64,000 bases of DNA from Bugula neritina (lineage: Eukaryota > Bryozoa > Gymnolaemata > Cheilostomatida > Bugulidae), in the NCBI GenBank assembly GCA_964035545.1, contig OZ037765.1:24360504-24424503 (forward strand), in the 5' to 3' direction. Shown in pieces: positions 33,142 to 45,404 of the stretch; position 1 is the first letter of the stretch, and each line of letters starts with the position of its first letter. Under the pieces are notes generated by a model. That model did not search any database. It had not been told where the DNA came from and saw nothing but the letters and a program-made list of their open reading frames with translations. Position numbers and translations under genes: made by a program.

Positions 33142-33313
33142 TTGGCTCTGGAGTTCACGGTATTATAAAACTAAAACTAATTATTGCTGAATTTCATTGC
33201 ACGCTATTCTTAGCTGCTGCTGCTGCTGCTGCAACAAAGTTTAAACTGGTTTAAAAGTTTAAAGTTCATTATTATTACTTATAGTGTTGTAGTACCACAA
33301 ACTCCAGAGCCAA
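33142..33313. repeat. Inverted repeat upstream of LSM11
   Basis: TTGGCTCTGGAGTT at 33142-33155 and its exact reverse complement at 33300-33313 bracket about 145 bp that include a (GCT)6 run at 33213-33232. The flanks also pair partly (CGGTA against TACC). No target-site duplication is visible, so a small transposon is not proven. Confidence 0.65.
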
Positions 33314-33536
33314 CCGGAAGCATCATCAGCAAAACTGTTTGAGCAATTTAAATGTAAATTCTGTGGTTGACATCAAGTCTAACGACACCAATTAAAATGT
33401 ATCTTCATGCTCTGTGTATTTCACCTTCCCATTAGCTTTAGGTAGTAACCAGTTGTTTAACAATATGATTTCAAAATTGAAAATTATCTATTATTAGAAA
33501 GTTGATAATGTTCTTTAATTTCAGCTGATTGTAACA

Positions 33537-35579
33537 ATGGATTCAAAACCTTTGCAAACAAGCAGTGATGGCACCGATGATAAGCTTAACCCCACATGCT
33601 CCATTTTTGATCCTTTAGCTGCACTTCATGCGTCCAATATTCCAGGTACTTAGTTAAATTTAGTCAGTTAAACATGAATTAAAATGCAAAGATATTTTAA
33701 GGGTGGCCATTTCTTAAATTTCAAAGCTCATCTTCAAGTTTACATCTCATATACTCAATCTGCAGTTCTTCATAGTTTATTTTGAGATATATTAAAAGTT
33801 ATATATTCTATGAAAATGTAGTAGAACTCCAGCATTTTATGAAATTAGACTAATTTCTGCTTGTATTTGCACAGTATAAAGGTACCAGTGAGCAATGCTT
33901 TTTTTAATATTTTCAATTTATATATTTGAGGATTTTAAGTGGATTTCAAATTAGAAAGATTTTAAAAATTTGTTTACCTTTTTTTGACTGTGAAAAGACT
34001 AAAAGTCAAATATGCTGTGCATCTCTAAAAGCAAAGTTACTAATATAAACATGCTTTTGAAACATTTTTTGCAGAATTAGGTGCAATAATCAAAGTGATT
34101 TTATGTAATAATTTAAGACTAGTGAATACTTTACTTAGTTCTTTACAATGATAGTGTTGGATGTTTGCCACCACAAAGTTTATATTTTAAATTGTAATGC
34201 ATCCTTACTGGGCATCAACTTGTAAAATCTCTAATAATTGGTATGAGTACTTTTTGTTTTATTAATTAAAGGTTTAGATTCTGTGACACCATTAAGAAAT
34301 CTGCAGCAGTTTGAAGCTTTTCATAGCAATCCTGAAACCTTTATGCGTGAGCAGGCTGAAAGGTTGGAGAAAGAAAAGATTAAAAAGGCTGTTAAGGAAA
34401 AAGCCAGTGAAGACTATGAAACTTTAAAAGCAGAAGAGAGGCAGAAGAAGCCAGTTATACTTCAAAATGTGCTTACTCGAATGCAGAGTAGGTGTTTTGG
34501 TGGACAAACTAGTCTGCTTGTGACTGTACCAGACGATGACAGCACCAGTGTAGAGGTTGAGCATCAATAGAAAAAAATTAAGAATTAAACTGTTTCTCTA
34601 GCTGGGCTGGAGTAATTTGTCATAATTTGGAAGATTGACACATTAAGTTTTTACTAAGCTTAATAAAAAAGTTTTTCAATTTTTCAAATTATTTACAATT
34701 TTTAATCAGTTTACCAATGCAAATTTCTCATATTTTGTAATCTAATTGTGATATAGGATAGTGTATGCAGCTCTCAATTATAGATTAAATAAAATAACTC
34801 ATAAATTTATGTTATTTTGTATTTTTGCAGGTAGCATGGGACCTTCTGCGCTACTTAAACACTGGGTTCAGTCGAAGTGTCGTGTTAAAGTGATAACTAG
34901 ATCATTTAACTCCATCCGTGGTACTTGCTGTGGATTCATCGTTGCTTTTGACAAGTATTTCAATCTGGTATATGTATAATGTATTGTATGTAAGGCCTCT
35001 AAATAAACTGCCTGTAACTGTAAACTGTAAATAAAGCTCACAGCTGTAGTCTCACACCAAACATGTATAATTTTATTTTAATCACTTCATTTACTTTAGG
35101 CTATGATAGATGTTGATGAAACGTACACAAGTCTACTAAGAGATCAATTAAGGCAAACTCGCAAAACTTATAGAAGGAAGAAAAAGTACCCAACAGATGC
35201 CGATGGGGAGAACATCAAATGTTCCAGTAATAGCAATATGAGTGAAGATAGTGGTAAAGGTCTAGAAAATGTTTCCTCTTCTAACTCAGTAAGCTCTAAT
35301 GCTAGAACATGCTCTCCAATGCCCACTACTATTACCTCCCGTGTTGATACAATTACTAACACTTTTCATAGTATGGCCAGTGAGGCACTGCCTTCAGGTG
35401 ACAGTAGGGTATTAACGTCAAACACTCAATCAACTTCGTTGCCTAGTTCTGAAGCAAAGTTAGTGGCAGCTCGTATTGAATCTCTCAAATCTTCACCTAC
35501 AGTCTCTATTAAACAGCGTCATGTAAGACAGTTATTTCTCAGGGGTGATAATGTTGTGTCAATATTTCTTTGCACATGA
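33537..35579 (+). CDS. LSM11: U7 snRNA-associated Sm-like protein LSm11, 4 exons
   Basis: Exons 33537-33645, 34272-34487, 34831-34967 and 35100-35579 splice in frame to about 313 residues. The N-terminal FDPLAALHASNIPGLD block and NVLTRMQ match the LSM11 extension. Sm1 follows as CRVKVITRSFNSIRGTCCGF then IVAFDKYFNLAMIDVDETY. Sm2 is at the very end (KQRHVRQLFLRGDNVVSIFL). About 120 low-complexity Ser/Thr-rich residues separate Sm1 and Sm2, which is the hallmark long insertion of this family. LSM11 with LSM10 replaces SmD1/D2 in the U7 snRNP ring that cleaves replication-dependent histone pre-mRNA. It binds FLASH through its N-terminal region. A TTTCAG acceptor at 33523-33524 suggests a non-coding first exon upstream. 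Poly(A) signals AATAAA occur at 35760 and 35839. Confidence 0.93.
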
Positions 35580-35759
35580 TACACGTACATGCCATTTATC
35601 CTGTAATACTCCCTGTTTTACTTTTCTATAATTTGGAATCTTTTTTTTGGTTTGAGTTTAGTTTTTTATACTGTATAAATTAACAGAATTTTGTATGCAT
35701 TATAGATAACAGTATTTTATTGTTTTCAACTAGTCAATACTCTAAACTATAGTATTTTA

Positions 35760-35844
35760 AATAAAGTATTCACATTTAAATATCATTCATATAAATTTGG
35801 AATACTTGACTCTTGGAGTCCTATGATCCTACAATTTTAATAAA
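35760..35844 (+). terminator. LSM11 poly(A) signals
   Basis: AATAAA occurs at 35760-35765 and again at 35839-35844, 181 and 260 bp past the stop. Both lie before the end of the convergent neighbour. Confidence 0.5.
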
Positions 35845-35966
35845 ATGAAATAGCCTAATAAATATATACTCCCCATGTCTAGCTACCTACATTTCTCATA
35901 ATTGTAAAAATCACTAGGTTTTACCTATATAACTGATCAACAATATAATATGCAGTCTTGATGGTT

Positions 35967-38119
35967 TTATTCATGTTTGTCTTCTGCTAATGAATGGACA
36001 GGTTCTCCATTTGCATCGATATTATACTTCATTTCATCATCTGGTTCATTGCAGTTGTTGAACGATACTCGTTTCTGAGAAATGACATGGTTTGCTTTCC
36101 TCCGTTTTGTACTCGCACCAGCATTTGCTTTTGCTCTTCGAATATCTATTTGTTTAGTTATGATGTATCTAAAACATTCAATTGCCATCAAAAGCTATAT
36201 TACTTCACCATTAAAAGTTATCAGCATAACTGCATTATAAATTAAGGATCTTTTAGCTACGTATTAGCCTCTAGTTCAATTATACTTTACAGAATTCAAA
36301 TTAAGCATGTGTTGTTGATGCACCTGCAAGAAAGACATTGTTTCATTGTTTTGCTGCATGTAGGTAAACTTGTTATAACAACTCTAGATCCCTGAACAAA
36401 AATATTTATTGTATTTTATAAGCTCAGCCTCAAATTAGTTCTAGAAATACTCTTAAGACTAACCTGGCTTTTAAAAATTAATTTTTGATTTTATGTTGCC
36501 AATTTCTATAGAGCTTTTCAAATGGCCTGAATGATAATAAAAAACCGCGTCTCACTACCTTATTGTACACTTTTAGTTGCACATTAAAGTGTAGGAGTTA
36601 TCATACTCACCTTGTAGACATGAGAAAAACCGGTGCAAGAAATATTGCACCAATTATATGACCAATGGCTATGGAGATTAGCCGGTCCCATCCCCAATTA
36701 TCTGGAGTCAGTTTAACCATCTTTACTACAGCATATAATGACATTGCCGCTATACCTTCTGTAATGTATGCTTTAACGCAGTACCATTTTATATTTGATT
36801 TTCTGCTTTTTGTCATATAACCCTCTCTGGATGGCCAAAATAGTTGAGCATAGAACACCGGGGTTACTATCAGAATCAGCGAGAAGATTAGAATCTTGAA
36901 AAGCTGTATAAAACAAAAACACATAGAAGCATGTAGTTACCAGTAGAGATTGCAACTGCACAGCATTAGAGTGGTTCAGAAATTTAAATCTTTTGAAGAA
37001 CTATTACTTTAATGGACAAAATTTTATTTTGAAAAAGATCTGTTTGCCCAGCTGTGCTCCAAAGGTGCATAAAAACCATGCCAGTTTATTGAAAACGTTC
37101 ACTGTAATTTTTAGTGGGCAACATGGCTTTAAATAATTATTAATACATAACCTCAAATTAAAATATTATCATTATTTTTAAACAAATATATGTTATAGAT
37201 TATCGGATAGTATATGCCAACACTATTAAAAGTTATACCAAAAAGATTATATCGTTTGGCAAAGCTAGCAAATACGGTAGAAAGATAAAGTTAAAAAATT
37301 ACGTCTTATAAATTACTTGGATACAGTAAACCTTTGAAGAATTTTTGAATACGACGGACAGTTATGCTTGAGAATTAAATTAATGTCTGCAGTAAATTTT
37401 TGCTACTTACCTCTGACACAAAGAATTCATGGAGCTCATATATCTTTCCATCATAGAATTCTCGGATTCCTCCTGTAGACAGAAATCATCTTATAAACAG
37501 GATAAGTAAACTTATTATACTTTACACAGTAGCACAAACACATTCAGTGTTTGACACAGAAACGTATCATACCTCAGTTTAGTATCTTACATAGTGAATC
37601 AGTGCTATAGTATTTCCTGTTCTTGTGAGCAGGTGTCCTGCAGCAAGAAATTAGTCTGAAAAATCAAGTATAAAGCATTTTGTTGTAGTATAATTCACCA
37701 TTATTTGGAATAACAAAGCTCTTACCTGGATACAGTACTCTATCATAATGAATGCTGACTATGGCTAACATAGCAGAGTAAGAGCCTGTCCACACAGTAT
37801 ATGCTGCAAGCTCATTATTTCGCCGAACAAACTCCCTGCAGATCATGAATCCGATAATCCCGCTAATGGTGTAAAGCGCTACATTCAATGATGGCAATAT
37901 CCCATGCATTGATGCATCATAGTAGAACATTGTCTGGAATCCTGTTTGCTCCCATAACATGTAGACATTCAGAGGTGATACTATCAGACTGATGTGTAAA
38001 AGCGCAAAAACGAAGTAGCTGTTTTGTGTGTAATACCGCGTTGTTTTCAGCCCATCGCCACCAGCAGTAGCTAAGGCTGCTCCAATAGTAAAAGTTAATA
38101 GCCAATTGGTTTGTAGCAT
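35967..38119 (-). CDS. Unrecognised seven-helix membrane protein, 4 exons
   Basis: Exons on the minus strand: 38119-37726, 37472-37411, 36903-36611 and 36168-35967. Phases agree (1, 0, 2) and give about 316 residues. The first ATG follows an in-frame TAG, so the start is firm. Seven hydrophobic segments are visible: four in exon 1 (including ALLHISLIVSPLNVYMLW and LNVALYTISGIIGFMICREF) and three in exon 3 (LFKILIFSLILIVTPVFYAQ, AYITEGIAAMSLYAVVKMV, LISIAIGHIIGAIFLAPVFL). Exon 2 encodes a charged loop, GIREFYDGKIYELHEFF. The C-terminal tail of about 67 residues is polar and basic (RRAKANAGASTKRRK). There is no DRY or NPxxY motif, so it is not a class A receptor. I do not recognise the family. 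It faces LSM11 tail-to-tail with 387 bp between stops, and points away from the coiled-coil gene. Confidence 0.75.
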
Positions 38120-39902
38120 TTTCAGTAACTAAATATCTATCTGTTACCTCAACACAGTTTGGTAGAATATAGTGAATGAAGCTAATAACTTGTGAAACTT
38201 GTACCTTACATTGGCATAGTGTAGCAATAATGTGGTTTACATCTATCACTCCCTCTGATCAATGATCAGTGGTCAATGTCAAAGTGTACTTTGGATGATA
38301 AAATGTTTGTGATTATCTCTTAGTTGATTTGTCTTCAAATATTAAAGCCAACTATAATTGTAGCTAGTGAAATGGAGGTCAAATTTCAGTCACTGCAAAC
38401 ATGTAAGCTGCAAGTTGGATTAAGTAAATTTCATAAGAGGCAAAGGTTTACAAATAACAGCTGTTCAGCTTTTGTACTTTGCACCTTGTCAAGTAAAAGA
38501 CCATATCACTGATGCATGCATTTCTACCTGAGTGTAATGAATTAGACATCAACAAAGTTGTATTGGCAAAAATCACAGTACTTATGAGATAGAATGTTGC
38601 ATTGCATATTAGGAACTGCGTCTTTTAGTTTCCTATCAGCGCTGGGGACAAACTAAAGGAAATTGATGGATGGTATAACCAGAGGTGAATTGTGTGTCTA
38701 TTAACATTTGCATGTTATGATTTTAGTATGTAGTTCTTTGGAACACTTGCTTTAAATTTTGACTATATTCATATGTAATTTATGTAATATAGTTGCATTG
38801 TTATAGTAATAACTTATAATTTCCTTGGTGTCAAAATCTGCATAAAACATGCAATTTTTGAAGGTTTTATACCAGTTGTTATTTAAATATAAAATAATCA
38901 ATTATATTTTAGGTAAGACTTGGCAATTCTAAGTTTTGGGGCTCGAGAGTTGGTCAAAGAATTGAATCCCAAAATCAAAACTTAACCAATTAAACACTTG
39001 AGCTCACAGAATTAACTTTTCTATAAATAGGTACATCATCAAAATCCTAACGTATTTGGGCAGTATTATTTTATTTCATTTTGAAACCATGCTTAGAACA
39101 GAAATTTTATTTTTCAAAGTCTCTCATCCATAGCATGTGTTTTTGTTTAAATTTACAATTCATAACTCTTACGAAATCTTGTGGGTATGATGTAAATTAT
39201 TACTACCTATTGTAACAATGTTTCTATGTAATTAAGTTTTCTGTTATTTGAATAAACAAAGTGCTGCTTACACAGGGTTGACTTTTGTTTATCATTCCTC
39301 ATAAAACTTCTTATTTTCAATTATAATAGTATTCGTTTCCTTTAGAATTCTTATATTTATACTTATCAAAATCAAGAGAAGGAATAGTGAATAGCTTTTG
39401 TAACATTCATGCACTTGATTATTGTCCAAGAATGCTTATCTACAAAATAGACTCATGCAAAGGAAAATGCTTTGTAATTGTTAAGAAATTATAATACTTC
39501 TTCATTTAAATAAGTTTTACAGCAATGCTAAGCACACCAGTGTGAGGTTTGCAACAAAATATCATCTGGTGAGTGTCATTATTTTACATGCTTTCACTGA
39601 TTTCTAGATAAAATTGATATTTAAAATCTAGCAAAATTTAGGATATCATCTGTCTTATATATTGTTAACTTTGTTAATTAGTTAAATAGCGTTTGACTTG
39701 CCCTAAAACATGCTTGTTGTATAACCTATGCAGTTATAAAAGAAACTCTTGGAGATATATGATTTTTAAATTATTATTTGATACAGTAATTTTAATAACT
39801 TAAAAATCTTTTCTCATCTCTGCAAAGAATTGGTAGTTTTTATTGAAAACATAAATACTGAAATGAAAGTATGAAAATAATGAAAAGAAAATATATATAG
39901 CG
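38120..39902. other. Intergenic region between divergent genes
   Basis: No coding region could be supported. An inverted pair AAGTTTTG / CAAAACTT lies around 38930-38990. The stretch must contain the promoters of both flanking genes, but no core element stands out. Confidence 0.4.
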
Positions 39903-42900
39903 ATGGCAGTGGATAGAGTTATGCTACCCATTCGTAGCCAGAGTGTCCAAGATTACACCCAAGAAACTAGAAGCAGGGCACTCCCACCTCTGTCAAAGTC
40001 TGCCATTTCTTCTAAGTATCATAATGGCAAAAATATTTCCAGGTAAAATCAAGTTTTTATTATTGCATACTGTAACAGCAAGAAATATAGGTGTGGTAAT
40101 GGAGAAATTTGGAAAAGCCTGTGTTCTAAATTAAAAATTTAGCAAAAGAAGTTATGTTCTCGCGAGAATTTCAACCCACTCCCCAAACCAAAAATTAACA
40201 AAAAGGTTAAACAACTTAGGCTATTTGAATTTCTCCACTACTGCTCCTAAATGCAATATAATGGGTAGGTATGTATCTCATGTAACCATGGCCTATTTGC
40301 TTGTAGTTTCACACACATGACTAGCATTCTAATTAGCCATGACCTTGAGCAAAGTTAAAGGTTAAACTGGTAGCTAATGTTGAAAACATCAAGATTTAAT
40401 CTTAAAATACCTAGTTTCATCAACAACCTTGTTTATGATGCATCTGCTATTGAGACAACAGTTGTCATTTGATTTTTTTCGAAAATTGTAATTAAATTGA
40501 TTTATTAATTGGCTTTGAAGCAATTTTGATTTGATTCACCACTCAATATGCCTCCTAAGCATGCCTATTGCAGGAAATCAGTATTTTAATTTTAGGCCAT
40601 TAGCATCTTATAAAAATGTGACACATTATTATAGTGATATGCAGTGTGAATTTTATATTAGCCTAATAATATTTTTTGCTTAAAATAAGGATAGTATTTC
40701 AACTTTGTGTTTGGAGATATGAAGTTCTTGTGGTTTCAGAGTTATCTTCTTTAAAAACCTTTCTAAACGTCTAACATACAAAGGGGTTTGAGAGGCAACT
40801 GTAGGTGGTTTGCAAGAGATGAATAATAACACAGCGTTTAAACTCTCAAATTTAGTGAAAAATTGTCCCTAAAAGTAGAGTACTAAGAAAAGGCGGCGGT
40901 TATCTATTAGGGTACTATAATGCTCTGAAATATTCTTTTTTAGAACCTCCAGTAAACTCTTCAGCAAGAAATCTAAAGAATATGTTGCAGTGTCAGCAAA
41001 GGAACATCATCGAAAAAAGTCAACAGCCTCAGTCAATGAAAATTTTGCTGATTTACCATGTAGCTATGAGCTGCCTTCTCCACCAAAACCAGGTAGCCTA
41101 TATCTAATTTTGTTTACTTTGTCATACTTTTCACACACACACATGTTCTTTATATATTCTTTTATTACTAGTGTGCTTGTTTATTTGATTTAAACATTTT
41201 AACGTTTATAGATAACAATCTTGCTGACAGAAAGCTTATAATAGTTCAACATTGTGTTTTATATACCAAATTTTTATTCAACGAACAGTTTTCATACAAT
41301 GATGTATTTTCCCAATTGAACTTTTATTGACATTTTTCAATTTTCAAGAACGTTAATGAATCAAACTCTCAATACATTTGTTGTAGCGTGGCAGCAGTTC
41401 TCTGAACACATCAAGACACTCAGTAGCAGTGGGTCGACGTATTCTCCAGAGAATACAGAATTTCAAAAGAACATGAATGCCGTGATAGAAACTCGAGGCA
41501 GTGAGATTTGCAAAAAGATTTTAAAAGGTAAAAGTTTTGTGTATAGAATATGTATTACATTGAAAGTAGCAGCTATTTGTATTATAACCCAACATGTAAT
41601 AGCCGATAGTTGCTTGCCTATTATTAATGTGTCGCATTTTATACAGACAATGAATCATTTCAGTTTAAAAAGATGCATATGGCATACAAATATCTAATGA
41701 TACTTCAACTACATGCCTTGCAAAATCTTAATAAAAACAAATATTAGAGAAAAGAATTTAAGAAGCAATAAGTTCCTTCCAAACCATGCTATCAGTGAGG
41801 ATTAGTTATTTATTTTTGGCTGAAGATTAAGAGCAACCATGACCGATACTATGCTTTGCTACTGATAATGAATCTTATATGGATTTTAAGTCAAGTGCTT
41901 GATACAACCTAATATCTACTAGACATATTACTTTTTTGCTTCCAAATCTCCTTACAATACTTAGTAGAGCTGATCAGCTGCAAGTTATGTCAGCAACGGA
42001 ACTGTTGCTGTACAAAAATAGTCTAAATTTACAGAAAAACTATTTTTAGCAAATTATAAATCCAACAAAAAATTGAAAATCAGCAATAAGAAATCATTTT
42101 ATTTTGAAGGCTTACAGTCAAAACATTTGTAATGCACTGCCTAGTACTATGATTTAGTGTTGTCATACTGGAACAACATAGTTTAGCCTGCAGCTGGGAT
42201 CACCTGATCACTTAAACCTGCAGTCATCTCTAGTCAGTCAGGCACCTGTGGCATGCATGTGCAAGCACCTGTTGAAACCATTTGTAGTGTACTTCCAATG
42301 TGTTAGAAGTACATGATGAAGGTAATTATATAGAAGAAATTATAATAGCTGCAACTGCACACATAGCTGTACCTTGTACTTGTATTATAATATTCTGTAT
42401 ACAGCTTAAACTGATGAGCTTAGAACATTTTGTTTACTAAAAATTGCTCAGTATGCAAAATGTGCCAGACAACTTGATTGTCATAAAAATACAGCTTTCA
42501 TTAGGTGAGCACATGCAAGAAACTTTTAAAAATATAAGCTATAAATGTAAGTTGCAACAGCTTGAACTTTGCTCCAAAGCTGCACACTCCTGCAAGTAGT
42601 TCATTAATCGCTGATTATTTGTTTAAAGTAAAGTTAAAGATATCTAAAGCGATCTATATAGAAATTGTCAAAAGATTTTCAACAATGAGCTCTACATATC
42701 ATGTATTGATTGATATATATAACATGTAGTAGATCTTATAGAAATATTTTTTATGATTTCATTAGATTACATAAAACCAATTCATAGAAATAGTTCTGGT
42801 AACAGAATAATATGCTGTATTCTTCAAACAGCTATCTTGCAAATATGTCATATTTTAAGTAAAGGTCTTGTCTTATAAACTTGTATGCTGTTTGTATATC

Positions 42901-43725
42901 ATTCTTGCCATACAAATGTATTTGACCTGTTTTTGTAAACTCTTTATTGTATCTTCATTTGAGTTCCATATACAACCAGTAAGAATTAGCTGTGAATATA
43001 TCTCCACGGCTGACTACATAACCATACATGATGGTGAGATAAATCAGCCCTCACTCCTGCATGAAAATAAAAAATTCCATCACTGCACTGCATGATATTC
43101 CAAGTTGTCTATTACATTTTGTATGTTGTAATAGAAGTTAAAAAGTCTATCATAAGTGTTTTCATAAAAATGGTAGAATAAGCATATAAGATGTTGACGC
43201 TTAGAAAGTAGAAAGTGGTAATGTAAATAGTGTATATGTGTTTATGTAGATATGAAAGATCAGCTGGAAAGAAAAAGAGCTAAAGAACTGCTTCTGTTAC
43301 AAAAGCTTAAAGAGACTGAGGAATCAGCTGCAGCCCACAAGCAGCCAGAAGTTGAAGAGCTATCAGATGAATCAGATGATGACAGCGATGATGAAGAGAG
43401 TCAAGAGAGAAAAGCAATAAGACGAAAAGCAGCAGCTCAACGTTATTGGGGAATCATTAGACGTGATGTCCAAGAAAAGATCAGAATAAGAAAAGAGAAA
43501 AACCCAGCTGGTGGCATATGGAATGCCCTACGGTCTCAGTTAAGAGCTCTCACTAGAGGTGACAATGTGAGGCAAGAGCTGTATGAAAAATATGGCATCG
43601 TGCCTAGAGCAGGTTTAAAAACAGCGGAGGACAGTATGAAGCCAACCTTGTCTATAAATATTAAAGAAGTTGTTAATCGTTTTCAGTCTTTTCAAGTGAG
43701 AAAATTGAAAGTGACATTTGGCTAA
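39903..43725 (+). CDS. Unrecognised basic coiled-coil protein, 4 exons
   Basis: Exons 39903-40042, 40944-41092, 41387-41527 and 43250-43725 join in phases 2, 1 and 1 to about 301 residues. The ATG sits in a good context (GCGATGG), and an in-frame TGA lies 12 codons upstream, so the start looks real. The N-terminus (MAVDRVMLPIRSQSVQDYTQ) is followed by a Ser/Lys-rich stretch and the short motif ELPSPPKP. AWQQFSEHIKTL comes next, then a charged helix (DMKDQLERKRAKELLLLQKL) and a strongly acidic patch (LSDESDDDSDDEE). A basic helical region follows (RRKAAAQRYWGIIRRDVQEK), and the end resembles a compact domain (RGDNVRQELYEKYGIVPRAG). No catalytic motif or signal peptide is seen. I cannot place the family. 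The 1.7-kb last intron holds nothing recognised. A poly(A) signal lies at 43907. Confidence 0.78.
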
Positions 43726-45404
43726 TTATAAGTATGTATGCTTATTGATTGAAGAATTATTGTGTGCAAGTGGAAGCATGGAGCAAATTTGGGCGCGTTG
43801 CTTTTATATATTATTAAAGCTTCATTTACCATTTAATATTTTTATATATATGAACAGAGTTACTCTCAAGTTATATAATTTTAAATTCAAGTTTATGTTT
43901 ATTAATAATAAAACTAAATGACATTTTGGCAGAATATTGTGCATCCATTGTTATAATACAGTATTAGTTTTTGTTATATCACTCTATTACTTTATTTGTA
44001 CGCAATACTTATGTTGTGTAAGGGAAAATGTTGACATTTTCTACATCACAGTTATACTTGAATTTCTCAGTGTCTGCTTTATTCTTAAACCTTGTAATAT
44101 TTATAGAAAAAAGTTTTTAAACTCAAGATGTTCACCTTTTATTCACCTGATAAAATGTGTTTTTCTTAGCAAATGGTTTTATACTATGAATATTCATTGC
44201 TATAAAAACATTTGCTTTTGCAATGAACCACACCGGAGCTTATAAAAGCTGTTTCTTATCTTGTACAATAGAAAACTACATTAGTACCTCACTGGGGAGT
44301 CTAATCAGTAATATAATAATAGCTGTACTAAATACACAGACTTCTCATGCTGAGTTATCTTTTACATCAAATCAATATTTGCTACAATGACCTCTAGATA
44401 TTCTGGAATAGCCAAAACACTGTGGAGTTACTGGGATGCAGTGTGTTATTTTCTCCGAAAGGAAAGAGTGGCATAAAATCTTTCCTGCTCCTTATTGTCC
44501 ACTCCGGTGTTTTGGGATCAAATATAAACGCATCATAATATAATGTTATATTGACAACATGCTTATTGTTATGTTTATATAAGTTGCACTGGGAAACTAT
44601 TATACACTGTTAATGATTAGCTTACTATTTAAGCATTAAAATATTTAAGGTTTTTTTTCCATTTCCTTTATACATGAGAAGCACAAACCAATTACATAAT
44701 AGTTTTGTATTTACATATATAGTTACAAATTAACTTAAGGGTTATAACCTCAGTAATGTAGTTGTATATACAGTGTGTTCAGCTTGTATAGAGTGCTTTT
44801 TCCAAGGTGGTTCTAGCTCATATAAAATTCGTTACCAGATTGTTTCAACTTTAAAATGGTATAAAACATTATAAACATATAAGAAGCAAAATTATACCAA
44901 CTTGTTTTAAAACTTGGAAAATTTCTATTAGTATATTGTTATACATTAGGTACTATCAATATTGAAAGGTTACATTTTACAATAAAGCAAAAGATGTGAT
45001 CCATTAGACTAAACACAAATGAGCAAACTTTTAATTTACTTATGCATAAAAGTTAATAAAATTATGTATTATATGCTTAAAATTATTCAAAACTGTTTGA
45101 TGTTGCTATTTAACGTTTCAAACTGATGCACTATGCAATATAATTATAAAAAACTAAAATTATATATGTTGTATGTATATATACATAAGTGTGTTTACTT
45201 GTGTATTAATTTATAGAATTTTATATCAGTAGGCAGATTCTTCATTTGTATATTTATATATATGAACATCATAAAACAAGGTGCTTGTAGCTGAAAACTT
45301 AGCAATCAAATAATACAAATGGCGTGACAAAGTGCACATCATAATGATTATAATATAGTTATATACACTCAAAATAATTATATAACTCAAAACTTATTTG
45401 AAAG
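43726..45404. other. Intergenic region between convergent genes
   Basis: AT-rich sequence with short ORFs of biased Phe/Ile/Tyr content only. No gene, RNA or mobile element could be supported beyond the 3' UTRs of the two neighbours. Confidence 0.45.
43907..43912 (+). terminator. Poly(A) signal of the coiled-coil gene
   Basis: AATAAA lies 182 bp past the stop codon at 43725, on the same strand. Confidence 0.5.

Larger units (their letters stand above)
24113..33536. other. 9.4-kb intergenic repeat region
   Basis: The region lies between the divergently arranged GKAP1 and LSM11. It contains TAN-triplet blocks, hexamer arrays in both orientations, a dispersed repeat related to 330-700, a decayed coding stretch at 29.1-30.4 kb, a higher-order AAGATG(TA)n array and a (TA)n tract. 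The 24113-25430, 28100-29100 and 30400-31090 parts hold no feature I can support. Confidence 0.5.

Noticed and set aside
39900-40042. A tRNA-like SINE head (GGCAGTGGATAGAG... GTCCAAGATTACACC)
   Set aside because: The same bases read as an open exon starting at ATG 39903. It ends at a phase-2 GTAAAA donor that fits the exon at 40944, so coding is the better explanation.
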